DNA from: Salipiger thiooxidans
Lineage (GTDB): Bacteria > Pseudomonadota > Alphaproteobacteria > Rhodobacterales > Rhodobacteraceae
Direction: 5' to 3'
NCBI RefSeq assembly: GCF_900102075.1
Contig: NZ_FNAV01000006.1
Span: 62,001-126,000 of the forward strand
DNA length: 64,000 bases
The notes beneath the pieces were generated by a model that saw only the letters and a program-made list of their open reading frames with translations, searched no databases and was not told the DNA's origin. Of the stretch, positions 18,318-28,526 are shown piece by piece (positions within the stretch are counted from its first letter, which is position 1; each line of letters starts with the position of its first letter). The position numbers were made by a program, and so were the translations under genes.

Positions 18318-20315
18318 ATGACGGACGTTCAGAAAGACCGCCAGCCGAGTGACGCCCCCCGCCAGGCAGACCGGCCGTGGCTGATCCGGACCTATGCCGG
18401 ACACTCGACGGCCAAAGCCTCGAATGCGCTCTACCGCAACAACCTCGCCAAGGGGCAGACCGGGCTCTCGGTCGCCTTCGATCTGCCGACCCAGACCGGC
18501 TACGACAGCGACCACGTGCTGAGCCGGGGCGAGGTCGGCAAGGTTGGCGTGCCCGTCTGCCATCTGGGCGACATGCGCACGCTCTTCGACCAGATCCCGC
18601 TGGAGCAGATGAACACCTCGATGACGATCAACGCCACGGCGCCGTGGCTGCTGTCGCTCTATATCGCGGTGGCCGAGGAGCAGGGCGCGGACGTCTCTAA
18701 GCTGCAAGGCACCGTGCAGAACGACCTCATCAAGGAATACCTGTCGCGCGGCACCTACATCTGTCCGCCCAAGCCCTCGCTGAAGATGATCGGGGACGTG
18801 GCCGAATACTGCTACACCAACGTTCCCAAGTGGAACCCGATGAACGTCTGCTCCTACCACCTGCAAGAGGCCGGCGCGACGCCCGAGCAGGAACTGGCCT
18901 TTGCGCTCGCCACCGCCATCGCGGTTCTCGACGAGCTCAAGCCGCGCGTCGCCCCCGAGGATTTCCCGGCGCTCTGCGGCCGGATCTCGTTCTTCGTCAA
19001 CGCGGGCATCCGCTTCGTCACCGAGATGTGCAAGATGCGTGCCTTCGTGATGCTCTGGGACGAGATCCTCGAGACGCGCTACGGCGTGCAGGACCCGAAG
19101 TTCCGCCGCTTCCGCTACGGCGTGCAGGTGAACTCGCTGGGCCTCACCGAGCAGCAACCCGAAAACAACGTCTACCGCATCCTGATCGAGATACTCGCGG
19201 TAACGCTCTCCAAGAACGCCCGCGCCCGCGCCGTGCAGCTGCCGGCGTGGAACGAGGCGCTCGGCCTGCCCCGCCCGTGGGACCAGCAATGGTCGATGCG
19301 GATGCAGCAGATCCTCGCCTACGAGACCGATCTGCTGGAATACGGCGATCTCTTCGACGGCAACCCGGCGGTCGAGACCAAGGTCGCGGCGCTGGCCGAC
19401 GGGGCACGTGCCGAGCTTTCCAACATCGGGGCCATGGGCGGCGCGATCGAGGCCATCGACTACATGAAGGGCCGGCTCGTCGACGCCAATGCCGAGCGGC
19501 TGAACCGCATCGAGCGCAACGAGACCATCGTCGTGGGCGTCAACAAGTGGACCGAGGGCGAGGCCTCGCCGCTGGTGGGCGAGGACGGCGGCATCATGGT
19601 CGTCGACCCGGCCGTCGAGCAGGAGCAGATCGCGCGGCTCAACGCCTGGCGGGCAGAACGCGACGACGCGGCCGTCGCCGCGGCACTGGCCGAGCTTCGT
19701 GCGGCGGCAAAGGAGGGGCGCAACGTCATGCCTGCCTCGATCGCCGCGGCCAAGGCCGGCGTCACCACCGGGGAATGGGCCCAGCAGATGCGCGTCGTCC
19801 ACGGCGAATACCGGGGCCCCACCGGCGTCTCGCGATCGGTCAGCAACAAGACCGAGGGGCTCGACGACATCCGCGACGCCGTCGATGCGGTCAGCGACCG
19901 TCTCGGACGCCGCCTGCGTTTCCTTGTGGGCAAGCCCGGGCTCGACGGCCATTCCAACGGCGCCGAGCAGATCGCCTTCCGCGCCCGCGATTGCGGAATG
20001 GAGATCGATTACGAGGGCATTCGCCTGACGCCTGAACAAATCGTCGAGGCAGCAAAGAACGGTGCCCACGTGGTCGGGCTTTCGATCCTGTCCGGCAGCC
20101 ATATTCCCCTCGTCGAGGACCTGATGGAAAGAATGCGGGCCGAGGGGCTTGGCAATGTGCCGGTCGTGGTCGGCGGAATCATCCCCGACGAGGACGCCCG
20201 GAGGCTGCGTGCAATGGGCGTGGCGAAGGTCTACACCCCCAAGGATTTCGTCCTGAACACCATCATGATGGATATTGTGGCTCTGGTCGATTCCAAGGCT
20301 GTTGCAGCGGAATAG
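18318..20315 (+). CDS. ecm: Ethylmalonyl-CoA mutase (B12-dependent)
   Basis: Converts (2R)-ethylmalonyl-CoA to (2S)-methylsuccinyl-CoA using adenosylcobalamin. The 665-residue single chain has a TIM-barrel acyl-CoA domain (residues about 20-530: WLIRTYAGHSTAKASNALYR, SVAFDLPTQTGYDSDH, EQMNTSMTINATAPWLLSLY) and a C-terminal B12-binding domain. The latter carries the DxHxxG motif in KPGLDGHSNGAEQ and the SILSGSH and VVVGGIIP segments. The length and start differ from methylmalonyl-CoA mutase, and divergence from ccr supports Ecm. Confidence 0.96.
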   Translation: MTDVQKDRQPSDAPRQADRPWLIRTYAGHSTAKASNALYRNNLAKGQTGLSVAFDLPTQTGYDSDHVLSRGEVGKVGVPVCHLGDMRTLFDQIPLEQMNTSMTINATAPWLLSLYIAVAEEQGADVSKLQGTVQNDLIKEYLSRGTYICPPKPSLKMIGDVAEYCYTNVPKWNPMNVCSYHLQEAGATPEQELAFALATAIAVLDELKPRVAPEDFPALCGRISFFVNAGIRFVTEMCKMRAFVMLWDEILETRYGVQDPKFRRFRYGVQVNSLGLTEQQPENNVYRILIEILAVTLSKNARARAVQLPAWNEALGLPRPWDQQWSMRMQQILAYETDLLEYGDLFDGNPAVETKVAALADGARAELSNIGAMGGAIEAIDYMKGRLVDANAERLNRIERNETIVVGVNKWTEGEASPLVGEDGGIMVVDPAVEQEQIARLNAWRAERDDAAVAAALAELRAAAKEGRNVMPASIAAAKAGVTTGEWAQQMRVVHGEYRGPTGVSRSVSNKTEGLDDIRDAVDAVSDRLGRRLRFLVGKPGLDGHSNGAEQIAFRARDCGMEIDYEGIRLTPEQIVEAAKNGAHVVGLSILSGSHIPLVEDLMERMRAEGLGNVPVVVGGIIPDEDARRLRAMGVAKVYTPKDFVLNTIMMDIVALVDSKAVAAE

Positions 20316-20447
20316 ACAAAATGGCGCTTTTGTCTCGGAATGCGTGGCGATTCCTCTACCTGAGCGGGCATCGCAAAATTTCGACATGACGTAAAAGTGA
20401 AATAAGTCTTAATTTCGGACGCGCCCATAAATAGAACTGGCAATTCC

Positions 20448-20482
20448 CCGCTCACCTCAACGGTGAGCGGATTGCATATTTT
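20448..20482 (+). terminator. Rho-independent terminator after ecm
   Basis: A 9-base stem CCGCTCACC/GGTGAGCGG with a 5-base loop (20448-20470) is followed by ATTGCATATTTTTT. An earlier weaker hairpin GACAAAA-N6-TTTTGTC begins at the ecm stop codon (20315-20334). Confidence 0.8.
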
Positions 20483-20511
20483 TTGACAAATCTTTGCGAT
20501 GACACAAATCT
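20483..20511 (+). promoter_or_regulatory. Candidate promoter of the H-NS-like gene
   Basis: A perfect TTGACA (20483-20488) directly follows the ecm terminator T-run. AAATCT (20506-20511) lies 17 bases further. The leader then contains an inverted repeat GAGCTTAC...GTAAGCTC (20519-20549) ending 21 bases before the start codon. Confidence 0.5.
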
Positions 20512-20570
20512 GGATCTTGAGCTTACATTTCAGATGGGGAAGTAAGCTCTCCACGAAAATGGAGAAACGC

Positions 20571-20882
20571 ATGGACATTGATCTGGACACCCTGTCGAAA
20601 GACCAGCTGAAACAGCTCAAGGCAGACGTCGAGAAAGCCCTGAAAACGATTGATGCACGCCGCAAGGCGGACGCAAAGCGCGCGGTTGAACAAGCCGCCA
20701 AGGAATACGGTTTCTCGCTCGAGGAAATCCTCACCGCCGCCGGACCGAAAGGCTCGAAAGGCGCACCGAAATACGCCAATCCCGCTGATCCGGACCAGAC
20801 CTGGACCGGTCGTGGACGCAAACCCAACTGGGTGGTGGCCGCACTCGAGTCCGGCAAGTCTCTGGACGATCTGGCAATCTGA
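20571..20882 (+). CDS. H-NS family histone-like nucleoid protein
   Basis: A 103-residue H-NS-like protein of the short alphaproteobacterial type (HvrA/Spb relatives). Residues 1-50 are a charged coiled-coil oligomerisation helix ([20 protein letters not shown]). The C-terminus carries the DNA-minor-groove motif in [16 protein letters not shown]. The ATG at 20571 is chosen for its GGAGA 6 bases upstream; another ATG at 20559 has none. It should silence AT-rich promoters. The stop codon overlaps the deoD start codon (TGATG). Confidence 0.9.
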   Translation: MDIDLDTLSKDQLKQLKADVEKALKTIDARRKADAKRAVEQAAKEYGFSLEEILTAAGPKGSKGAPKYANPADPDQTWTGRGRKPNWVVAALESGKSLDDLAI

Positions 20883-21589
20883 TGACAGTTCATATCGGCG
20901 CGCAGCCGGGCCAGATCGCTGAAACGGTCCTGATGCCCGGGGATCCCCTGCGGGCCGAATGGGCTGCCAACACCTTCCTCGACAATCCCGTCTGCGTGAA
21001 CCGCGTTCGCGGGATGCTCGGATTCACGGGCACCTGGCAAGGGCACCCGGTCACGATCCACGGATCGGGCATGGGGATGCCGAGCCTGTCGATCTACGCC
21101 AACGAGCTGATCCGCGAGTACGGGGCCAAGACCCTCATCCGGATCGGCTCGGCCGGCGCCATGCAGGACAAGGTGAAATTGCGTGACGTCATCCTCGCGA
21201 TGACCGCCTCGTCCCTGTCCACGCCGTCCGTCGGCATATTCCGCGAACTCAATTTCGCACCCTGTGCGGATTTCGAATTGCTGAATGCTGCAGTCGCATC
21301 GGCGAAAGCAATGGGCGCAATATATCACGTGGGCGGAATATATTCCGCGGACGTTTTCTATGACGAGCGTCCCGATCTCAATGAGATCATGACGCGTCAT
21401 GGAATTCTGGGCGTCGAAATGGAAGCGGCGGAGCTCTACAACCTCGCCGCGCGGCACGGGGTCCGGGCGCTGGCGGTGCTGACCGTCTCCGACCACCTCC
21501 TGCGCCACGAGGCACTGCCCTCCGAGGACCGCCAGAGCTCGTTCGGCGACATGGTGCAGATCGCACTCGAGGCGGCCTTCGCCGGCTGA
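20882..21589 (+). CDS. deoD: Purine-nucleoside phosphorylase (DeoD type)
   Basis: Hexameric nucleoside phosphorylase cleaving purine (deoxy)nucleosides with phosphate. The 235 residues fit DeoD. Motifs are [14 protein letters not shown] (phosphate loop), [44 protein letters not shown] and the catalytic Asp in TVSDHLL. It has no ribosome site of its own and begins at the H-NS stop, so it is probably translated by re-initiation. The middle of the gene (about 21230-21420) is visibly less GC-rich than both ends and includes the 16-base perfect palindrome GCGGAATATATTCCGC (21333-21348). Confidence 0.95.
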   Translation: MTVHIGAQPGQIAETVLMPGDPLRAEWAANTFLDNPVCVNRVRGMLGFTGTWQGHPVTIHGSGMGMPSLSIYANELIREYGAKTLIRIGSAGAMQDKVKLRDVILAMTASSLSTPSVGIFRELNFAPCADFELLNAAVASAKAMGAIYHVGGIYSADVFYDERPDLNEIMTRHGILGVEMEAAELYNLAARHGVRALAVLTVSDHLLRHEALPSEDRQSSFGDMVQIALEAAFAG

Positions 21590-21705
21590 TCGCGGGGCCA
21601 TCTCGGGCCGCCCATCGAACGTCACGAACGGACTACACGAAAAACACGGCGTCGCTTTCCACGGACTCCCTCGCGGGAGGCAACGCGGATGGCGATGCCC
21701 CTCTC

Positions 21706-22551
21706 CTAGCGGCCGTGGCTGCGGTCGTAGCCGTTTCGTGCGGGCTGTTGCCAGTCGCCGAGCGCGCCCGCCGCGGGGGTGAGGATCTCGACCTTCAGCG
21801 GATGGCAGACGGCGGTGTCCGAGCTGTGCTCGGATGAGCAGTCTCCGCCCGGGCAAGCGCTCAGCGCGCCCAAGAGGTCGATCTCGGCGAAGAACGTCAG
21901 GCTGTCGCCGGGACGCACCGGGCTCGCCTTCATGAAGTACTGGCCGGTGTCGCGGGTGAAGCCGGTGCACATGAAGACGTTCAGCACGTCATGCACATGC
22001 GCCTCGGCCTCGCGCAGCGGCAGGCCGGTGGCGTCGGCAAGGGCGCGGGTCAGGTTCGAGTGGCAGCAATGGTGGTACTGCGTGCCGGAAAGCAGGTTGC
22101 CGGTGTAGGGGTCGCAGCGGGTGCCGATCACGTCGTGGACCGAGCCGCCAAAGGCGTCGATGCCGTACCAGTCCAGCGTGTCGTCCACGATGGTCGCCAT
22201 CGGGCGCAGGTGCGGGAAGGCCGACCAGAGCCGCTCGCCGGTCGTCACGTGGGTGCCGTGCAGGGCGCGGGTCTTGCCGGAGTAGAACCGCTCCGAGAGA
22301 TCGGCAGCGTTCCACAGGTTGAGGTCACCCACCTGCGGGCCGTCGACGCTCACGATGCGAAAGAACTGCCCGGCGGCCACGCGAAAGGAGCAGGCGTCGC
22401 GGGGTGCGGCGATGACCGTTTCGACCAGCTCCGCCCCGGCCAGCCCCTGCGTGTAGAGCCCGAGGTCGGGCTGCGGCAGGCTGTCGTTCGGATAGCAGAT
22501 CACCGGCGCGATGGCGCGGCGGGTCTCGGCGTCGGGTGGAGCGATTGTCAT
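21706..22551 (-). CDS. DUF1989 (urea carboxylase-associated type) protein
   Basis: A 281-residue DUF1989 protein, a family often annotated as urea amidolyase/carboxylase-associated. Conserved features are AAGQFFRIVSVDGPQVGDLNLWN, a Thr-rich segment GTHVTTGERLWS, HHCCHSNLTRAL, and HDVLNVFMCTGFT. The His/Cys pairs may bind metal. The ATG at 22551 is preferred over the ATG at 22593, which adds a basic leader. It lies downstream of a branched-chain-amino-acid-type ABC cassette on the same strand, separated by 72 bases, so the transporter may carry its substrate. The true reaction is not known. Confidence 0.75.
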   Translation of the reverse strand: MTIAPPDAETRRAIAPVICYPNDSLPQPDLGLYTQGLAGAELVETVIAAPRDACSFRVAAGQFFRIVSVDGPQVGDLNLWNAADLSERFYSGKTRALHGTHVTTGERLWSAFPHLRPMATIVDDTLDWYGIDAFGGSVHDVIGTRCDPYTGNLLSGTQYHHCCHSNLTRALADATGLPLREAEAHVHDVLNVFMCTGFTRDTGQYFMKASPVRPGDSLTFFAEIDLLGALSACPGGDCSSEHSSDTAVCHPLKVEILTPAAGALGDWQQPARNGYDRSHGR

Positions 22552-22623
22552 GGCGGGTCTCCCTTCTGTGGCGCGTCCCGGACTGAAGCGCAATGGCCGG
22601 CCACGCGCAAGGACGCGCGGGGC

Positions 22624-23306
<683 letters not shown>

Positions 23307-23310
<4 letters not shown>

Positions 23311-24056
23311 GCGCCGTCTCCGAGGTAGGCGTCGCGCACCAGCGGGTCGCGGCGGATTTCGTCCACGGTGCCGGTGGCGATCACCCGTCCGTAGACCAGC
23401 ACGCTGATCCGGTCGGCAAGCGCGAAGACCGCGTCCATGTCGTGCTCGACCAGCAGGATCGGCGCCTGCTGCCGCAGCCCGTCGAGGAAAACGGTCAGCC
23501 GCTGCGAGCCCTCCTGCCCCAGCCCGGCCATGGGCTCGTCCATGACGAAGGCGCGCGGGCGCAGGGTCAGGGCGACCGCCACCTCGAGCTGCCGGCGCTG
23601 GCCGTGGCTGAGCTCTGCGGTGCGCAGCGCGGCGAGATCGGCCAGCCCCACCGCCTCGAGCGCGGCCTCGGCAGTGGCACGCAGGTCGCGGTCCTTCGAC
23701 ACCCGCGACAGGAAGCGCCAGGGCCGGCCGCTGGCGCCGAGCGCCCCCAGCAGAACGTTCTGGAGCACCGTGTCCTGCATCGCCAGCGCCGAGATCTGGA
23801 AGGTCCGCGCCAGCCCGCGCGCCGCGCGCGCCTGCGTGGTCTCGGCGGTGACATCCTGCCCGAGCAGTTCCACCCGCCCCTCGTCCGGCGTCAGCGCACC
23901 GCAGATCTGGGCGATCAGGGTGGATTTGCCCGCACCGTTCGGCCCGATGATGGCGTGGATCTCGCCCGGCCTCAGGTCGAGCGTGATGCCGTCGCTGGCC
24001 TGCAGCGCGCCGTAGGCCTTGCGCAGCCCATGAGTGGCCAGCACCGGCTCAGTCAT
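23307..24056 (-). CDS. LivG-like ABC transporter ATP-binding protein
   Basis: First ATPase of the same cassette, 249 residues. Walker A is GPNGAGKST, the LivG-type segment is RGLARTFQIS, the signature is LSHGQRRQLE and Walker B is AFVMDEPMAGLG. The H-loop is LVEHDMDAVF, and the tail IRRDPLVRDAYLGDG is typical of LivG. Overlaps the upstream permease by 8 bases. Confidence 0.9.
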
Positions 24057-25029
24057 GCCGCGCCCTTCCCGCCAGAACGCCGACGAGGCCGCCCTTGCCG
24101 AAGAGCACCACCAGCAGCAGGAACAGGCCGAGAAAGATCTGCCAGTACTCGCTCACCCCACCCAGAAGGTGCTCGAGCAGCACGTAGAACCCCGCCCCCG
24201 CCACCGGCCCGAACAGCCGTGCCACGCCACCGATGATGACGAAGACCATGATCTCGCCCGACATCTGCCAGCTCAGCATGGTGGGCGACACGAAGCGGTT
24301 GAGGTCCGCGAAGAGCGCCCCGGCAAGCCCGGTGATGGCGCCCGAGATCACCAGCGCGACAAGCTGCAGCCGCACCGGGTCGAGCCCCACCGCCCGCACC
24401 CGCTCGGGCACCTGCCGGGCCGCGTTGAGCGCCAGGCCGAAGGGCGAGCGCATCAGCCGCGCGTGCAGGACCAGCACGAGGCACAACAGCCCGAAGCAGA
24501 GCCCGTAGAACTGGATTGGGTCCAGCGTGTTCAGCCCCGGGAAGCCGTTGCGGACGTAGATCGAGAGCCCGTCCTCGCCGCCATAGGCGGGCCAGGAGAT
24601 GGCGAAGAAATACATCATCTGCCCGAAGGCCAGCGTGATCATGATGAAATAGACGCCCGAGGTACGCAGGCTCAGAAGTCCAATGAGCAGCGCCGCCAGC
24701 CCCGAGGCCAGCACCGCCACCAGCCAGATCACCGGCATCGACTTGGTGCCGGCGATCTCGAAGGGCCATTCCATCAGCGGCGTGTAGTTCTGCGCGTGGC
24801 TCGCGAGGATGCCCATGGCGTAGCCGCCGATGCCGAAGAACACCGCGTGGCCGAGGCTCACCAGCCCGCCCATGCCGAGCGCGATGTTCAGCCCCACCGC
24901 CGCCAGCGCGAAGATCACCGCACGGGTGGCCAGCGTGATGGTGAAGGGCGCGTCCGCCCAGAGCGCCCAGCCGGGCACTGCCACGAGCGCCAGCAGCAGG
25001 GCGGCGTTGACCAGCCCCTCGCGGCTCAT
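24049..25029 (-). CDS. LivM-like ABC transporter permease
   Basis: A 326-residue membrane component with eight to ten hydrophobic helices. The LivM signature LNIALGMGGLVSLGHAVFFG is near residues 45-65, and SGVYFIMITLAFGQMMYFF follows. The coupling-helix region is SPFGLALNAARQVPERVRAVG. The ATG at 25029 overlaps the livH-like stop by 4 bases; a longer in-frame reading would run back through that gene. Confidence 0.9.
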   Translation of the reverse strand: MSREGLVNAALLLALVAVPGWALWADAPFTITLATRAVIFALAAVGLNIALGMGGLVSLGHAVFFGIGGYAMGILASHAQNYTPLMEWPFEIAGTKSMPVIWLVAVLASGLAALLIGLLSLRTSGVYFIMITLAFGQMMYFFAISWPAYGGEDGLSIYVRNGFPGLNTLDPIQFYGLCFGLLCLVLVLHARLMRSPFGLALNAARQVPERVRAVGLDPVRLQLVALVISGAITGLAGALFADLNRFVSPTMLSWQMSGEIMVFVIIGGVARLFGPVAGAGFYVLLEHLLGGVSEYWQIFLGLFLLLVVLFGKGGLVGVLAGRARHD

Positions 25030-25946
25030 GCCCGGCCTCCGAACAGGCCGGTCGGCCGCCAGACCAGCACCGCCGCCATCAGCACGTAGATCGCCATGGA
25101 CGCAAAGGCCGAGCCCGCGGTCGCAGCACTCGCCGGGTCGATGAATAGCCTGAAAAGTTCGGGCAACAGCACGCCGCCCAGCGTGTCGGTAAGCCCGACC
25201 AGCAGCGCGCCGATGAGCGCGCCCCGGATCGAGCCGATGCCACCGATCACGATGACCACGAAGGCAAGGATCAGCACCGGCTCGCCCATGCCCACCTGCA
25301 CCGACTGGATGGCGCCGACGAGCGCCCCTGCGAGCCCGGCCAGCCCCGCGCCGAGCGCGAAAACCAGGGTGTAGAGCTTCGAGATGTCGACACCCAGCGC
25401 CGCGATCATCTCGCGGTCGTTCTCGCCCGCGCGGATGCGGATGCCGAGCCGCGTGCGGCTGTTGAGCCACCAGAGCCCCAGCGCCACGGCGATGCCGATC
25501 ACGATCAGCGCGAGGCGGTAGAGCGGATAGGCGATGCCGCCGGGCAGCGTCACCGTGCCCGAGAGCGCGTCCGGCACGTCGAGGTAGAGCGGGAAGGAGC
25601 CGAAGACCCAGCGCGTGCCCTCGGAGAAGATCAGGATCAGCGCGAAGGTCGCGAGCACCTGGTCAAGGTGGTCCCGGGCGTAGAGCCTGCGGATCACCAG
25701 CGTCTCGACCAGCGCACCCGCGGCGGCGGCGGCGGCCAGCGCCGCGACCAGCGCCAGCAGGAACGACCCGGTGAGCCCCGCCACGGTCGCGGCGGCGAAG
25801 GCGCCCACCATGTAGAGCGCCCCGTGGGCGAGGTTGATGAGCCCCATGACGCCGAAGATCAGCGTCAGCCCGGCGGCCATCAGGAACAGCATCACGCCGG
25901 ACTGCAGGCCGTTCAGGACCTGTTCTGCAAGCAGGATCGGGGACAT
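25026..25946 (-). CDS. LivH-like ABC transporter permease
   Basis: A 306-residue permease with about eight membrane helices. The family motif FGVMGLINLAHGALYMVGA is near residues 30-50. The coupling region is RIRAGENDREMIAALGVD, followed by VGMGEPVLILAFVVIVIGG and GSIRGALIGALLVG. First gene after the binding-protein gene, from which it is separated by a strong hairpin. Confidence 0.9.
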   Translation of the reverse strand: MSPILLAEQVLNGLQSGVMLFLMAAGLTLIFGVMGLINLAHGALYMVGAFAAATVAGLTGSFLLALVAALAAAAAAGALVETLVIRRLYARDHLDQVLATFALILIFSEGTRWVFGSFPLYLDVPDALSGTVTLPGGIAYPLYRLALIVIGIAVALGLWWLNSRTRLGIRIRAGENDREMIAALGVDISKLYTLVFALGAGLAGLAGALVGAIQSVQVGMGEPVLILAFVVIVIGGIGSIRGALIGALLVGLTDTLGGVLLPELFRLFIDPASAATAGSAFASMAIYVLMAAVLVWRPTGLFGGRA

Positions 25947-25965
25947 CTCAGGCCTTTGCCGTGTC

Positions 25966-25989
25966 GGGGGCCCGCCTCGGCGGGCCCCC
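25966..25989 (-). terminator. Hairpin between the binding-protein and permease genes
   Basis: A perfect 11-base stem GGGGGCCCGCC/GGCGGGCCCCC begins 7 bases after the binding-protein stop codon. There is no T-run after it. Such structures commonly stabilise the upstream mRNA and let the binding protein be made in excess over the membrane parts. Confidence 0.7.
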
Positions 25990-25995
25990 GCAGGA

Positions 25996-27132
25996 TCACT
26001 TCATCGAGCACTCTTCGACATAGGCGCTCGAGCGGTCCTCGAGCGCGGTGGCGACGATCTTGTTGGTGAAGACGTCGCCTTCCTGGATGACCTCGCGGAT
26101 GTAGATGTCCTGGATCGGGTGCTGGTTGGTGTCGAAGGAGAATTCGCCGCGCACGCTGTCGAAGGCGGCCTCCTTCAGCGCCGCGCGGAAGGCTTCGGCG
26201 TCCGAAGGCTCGGCCTTGTCCAGCGCCGAGAGCAGCAGGTTCGCGGTGTCGTACCCATAGGCCGCATAGAGCGACGGCAGGCGGCCGTAGGCCTCCTCGA
26301 AGCCGCTGACAAAGGCCGCGTTAGCCTCGTTGTCGAGATCCTTGGACCAGTTCGAGCCGTTCTTCACCCCGAGCGCCGCGTCGCCCACGGCCTGAAGGAT
26401 GTTCTGGTCGAACGAGAACGCCGGGCCCATCACCGGCAGGTCGACGCCACTGTCGGCAAACTGCTTGAGGAACGAGATCCCCATGCCGCCGGGCAGGAAG
26501 AAGAAGATGCTGTCGGCGCCCGAGGCGCGGATCTGCGCGATCTCGGAGGCGTAGTCGGTCTGGCCGAGCTTGGTGTAGACCTCGCCCGCCAGCTCGCCGC
26601 CGTAGAAGCGCTTGAAGCCGTTGAGGCTGTCCTGCCCAGCCGGGTAGTTCGGCGCCATGATGAAGGGCTTGGTGAAGCCCTCGGACTTGGCATAGGCACC
26701 GGCGGCCTCGTGCAGGTTGTCGTTCTGATAGCTGACCGCGAAGTAGTTCGGATTGCAGCCCTTGCCCGCCAGCTGCGCCGGCGCGGCGTTGGTCGAGAGG
26801 TAGAACTTGCCCTGCGCGGTGGCGGCGGGCACCACGGCCATGGCAAGGTTCGACCACACGATGCCGGTCAGGATGTCGACCTTCTCGGACTGGATCATCT
26901 TGTCGGCGATCTGCACCGCCACGTCGGGCTTCTGCTGGTCGTCCTCGACGATCACCTCGACGTCGTCGCGCCCGGCCTTCTGCATCGCCAGCAGAAAGCC
27001 GTCACGGGTGTCGATGCCGAGGCTGGCACCGCCGCCGGACAGCGTGGTGATCATGCCGACCTTCACCTCGGCCTGTGCGCTCGCGGCAAGTGCCGCCAGG
27101 CTCGCGGCGGCGAGCAGCGTTCTGATGGACAT
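25996..27132 (-). CDS. Branched-chain amino acid-type ABC substrate-binding protein
   Basis: A 378-residue periplasmic type I binding protein. The signal peptide is MSIRTLLAAASLAALAASAQ followed by A-E at the cleavage site. The mature protein starts VKVGMITTLSGGGASLGIDT, the classic opening of the Leu/Ile/Val-binding family, with FYLSTNAAPAQLAGKGCNPN further on. The ATG at 27132 has GGGAG 8 bases upstream. Ligand is not determinable; the neighbouring DUF1989 gene hints at a nitrogenous compound. Confidence 0.9.
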   Translation of the reverse strand: MSIRTLLAAASLAALAASAQAEVKVGMITTLSGGGASLGIDTRDGFLLAMQKAGRDDVEVIVEDDQQKPDVAVQIADKMIQSEKVDILTGIVWSNLAMAVVPAATAQGKFYLSTNAAPAQLAGKGCNPNYFAVSYQNDNLHEAAGAYAKSEGFTKPFIMAPNYPAGQDSLNGFKRFYGGELAGEVYTKLGQTDYASEIAQIRASGADSIFFFLPGGMGISFLKQFADSGVDLPVMGPAFSFDQNILQAVGDAALGVKNGSNWSKDLDNEANAAFVSGFEEAYGRLPSLYAAYGYDTANLLLSALDKAEPSDAEAFRAALKEAAFDSVRGEFSFDTNQHPIQDIYIREVIQEGDVFTNKIVATALEDRSSAYVEECSMK

Positions 27133-27260
27133 TGCGAAACTCCCTGTTCTCGTTCCCCCTGCCGGATCTCCGCCCGGCGTGCCGCGCAAGGGTTAACGGA
27201 AATGCGAGCGATGTCCATGCAGGACCTTTCCCATGCCATGCCCCGCCGCAGGGGCGCCAC

Positions 27261-27288
27261 AAAAAAGGCCGGGCGCAAAGGCCCGGCC
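27261..27288 (-). terminator. Rho-independent terminator after the decarboxylase gene
   Basis: Stem GGCCGGGC/GCCCGGCC with a 6-base loop, followed on the minus strand by TTTTTT. It lies 30 bases past the decarboxylase stop codon. Confidence 0.85.
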
Positions 27289-27317
27289 CTGTCCGTGAGG
27301 GTTGGACGGTCGGTGTC

Positions 27318-28526
27318 TCAGATCGCGACCACGTCGAGCGGCGGGAAGCCGTTGAAGCCGACCGAGGCATAGGTCGAGGTGTAGGCGCCGCAGTTGCGGA
27401 TCACGATGCGGTCGCCGGCGCGCAGCCCCAGCGGCAGCTCGACCGGGCGCTTCTCGTAGAGCACGTCGGCGCTGTCGCAGGACGGCCCCGCGAGGATGCA
27501 GGCGCCGGTGTCCTCGTGATCCCGGTCGGTGAGGAACTGGTAGCGGATCGCCTCTTCGATGGTCTCGGCAAGGCCCGAGAACTTGCCGATGTCGAGGTAG
27601 ACCCAGCGGTGCAGGTCGTTGTCGGACTTCTTCGAGACCAGCAGCACCTCGGCGGCAATGGCGCCCGCCTCGGCCACGAGGCCACGGCCGGGCTCGGCCA
27701 TCACCTCGGGAACGTCGCCGAAGCGCTCGTGCACAAGGGTCATGACGTCTGCCGCGTAGCAGGCCGGCGCGTCGATCGCCTCGCCGTAGAAGGCCGGGAA
27801 ACCGCCGCCGATGTTGAGCAGCGACATCTCATGGCCGGCGTCGCGGGCGGCGTGCCAGATGGCTGCGACCTGGTCGAGCACCGGCGCCCACATCTGGGCG
27901 CGGCGGGTCTGCGAGCCCACGTGGAACGACAGGCCCACCGGCGCGAGGCCGAGCTGACGCGCCACGGTGAAGAGGTGCAGGACCTTGTCGCGCGAGCAGC
28001 CGAACTTGCGGGTGAGCGGCCAGTCGGCCTCGGTGTTCTCGACGATCACGCGGATGTAGACGCGCGCGCCGGGCGCGTGCTCGGCGATCTTCTCGAGCTC
28101 CTGCTCGGCGTCCGCGGCAAAGAGGGTCACACCTTGGGCATGGGCCCAGGCGACGTCTGACACCTTCTTGACGGTGTTGCCGAAGGAGATCCGGTCGGCC
28201 GTGGCACCGGCAGCGAGGCACATGGCGATCTCGGTGCGCGAGGCGGCGTCGAAGTTCGAGCCGAGGCGGGTGAGCGTGCGCAGGATCTCGGGCGCCGGGT
28301 TCGCCTTGACCGCGTAGTGGATGCGGGCACGGCCGAGCCCCTGCGCCAGCGCGGCGTAGTGGCGCGCCACCGTCTGGGTGTCGATCACCAGCGTCGGGCG
28401 CTCGAACCGGTGCGCACGCACGTAGGCCTCGGCGCGGCTGAGCGAGCGCTCCGGTGCGGTCTCCGGGTCGGGGGCGGCAAAGACAGGGGTTTGACGGGCA
28501 GCGAGCCCGGTCACGTATGCGTTCAT
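27318..28526 (-). CDS. Ornithine/lysine-type decarboxylase (PLP alanine-racemase fold)
   Basis: A 402-residue group IV decarboxylase making putrescine (or cadaverine). The PLP lysine is in HYAVKANPAPEIL. GSNFDAASRTEI, LSFHVGSQ with the active-site His, LNIGGGFP and AEPGRGLVAEAG bind cofactor and substrate. The C-terminal GPSCDSADVLYEK contributes the Cys-Asp of the second subunit's active site. Start at 28526, where TTGGAGATGACC provides the ribosome site; an in-frame ATG at 28538 has none. The leader is structured and carries an upstream ORF (separate entries). Ornithine specificity is likely from similarity to alphaproteobacterial enzymes but not proven. Confidence 0.9.
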   Translation of the reverse strand: MNAYVTGLAARQTPVFAAPDPETAPERSLSRAEAYVRAHRFERPTLVIDTQTVARHYAALAQGLGRARIHYAVKANPAPEILRTLTRLGSNFDAASRTEIAMCLAAGATADRISFGNTVKKVSDVAWAHAQGVTLFAADAEQELEKIAEHAPGARVYIRVIVENTEADWPLTRKFGCSRDKVLHLFTVARQLGLAPVGLSFHVGSQTRRAQMWAPVLDQVAAIWHAARDAGHEMSLLNIGGGFPAFYGEAIDAPACYAADVMTLVHERFGDVPEVMAEPGRGLVAEAGAIAAEVLLVSKKSDNDLHRWVYLDIGKFSGLAETIEEAIRYQFLTDRDHEDTGACILAGPSCDSADVLYEKRPVELPLGLRAGDRIVIRNCGAYTSTYASVGFNGFPPLDVVAI

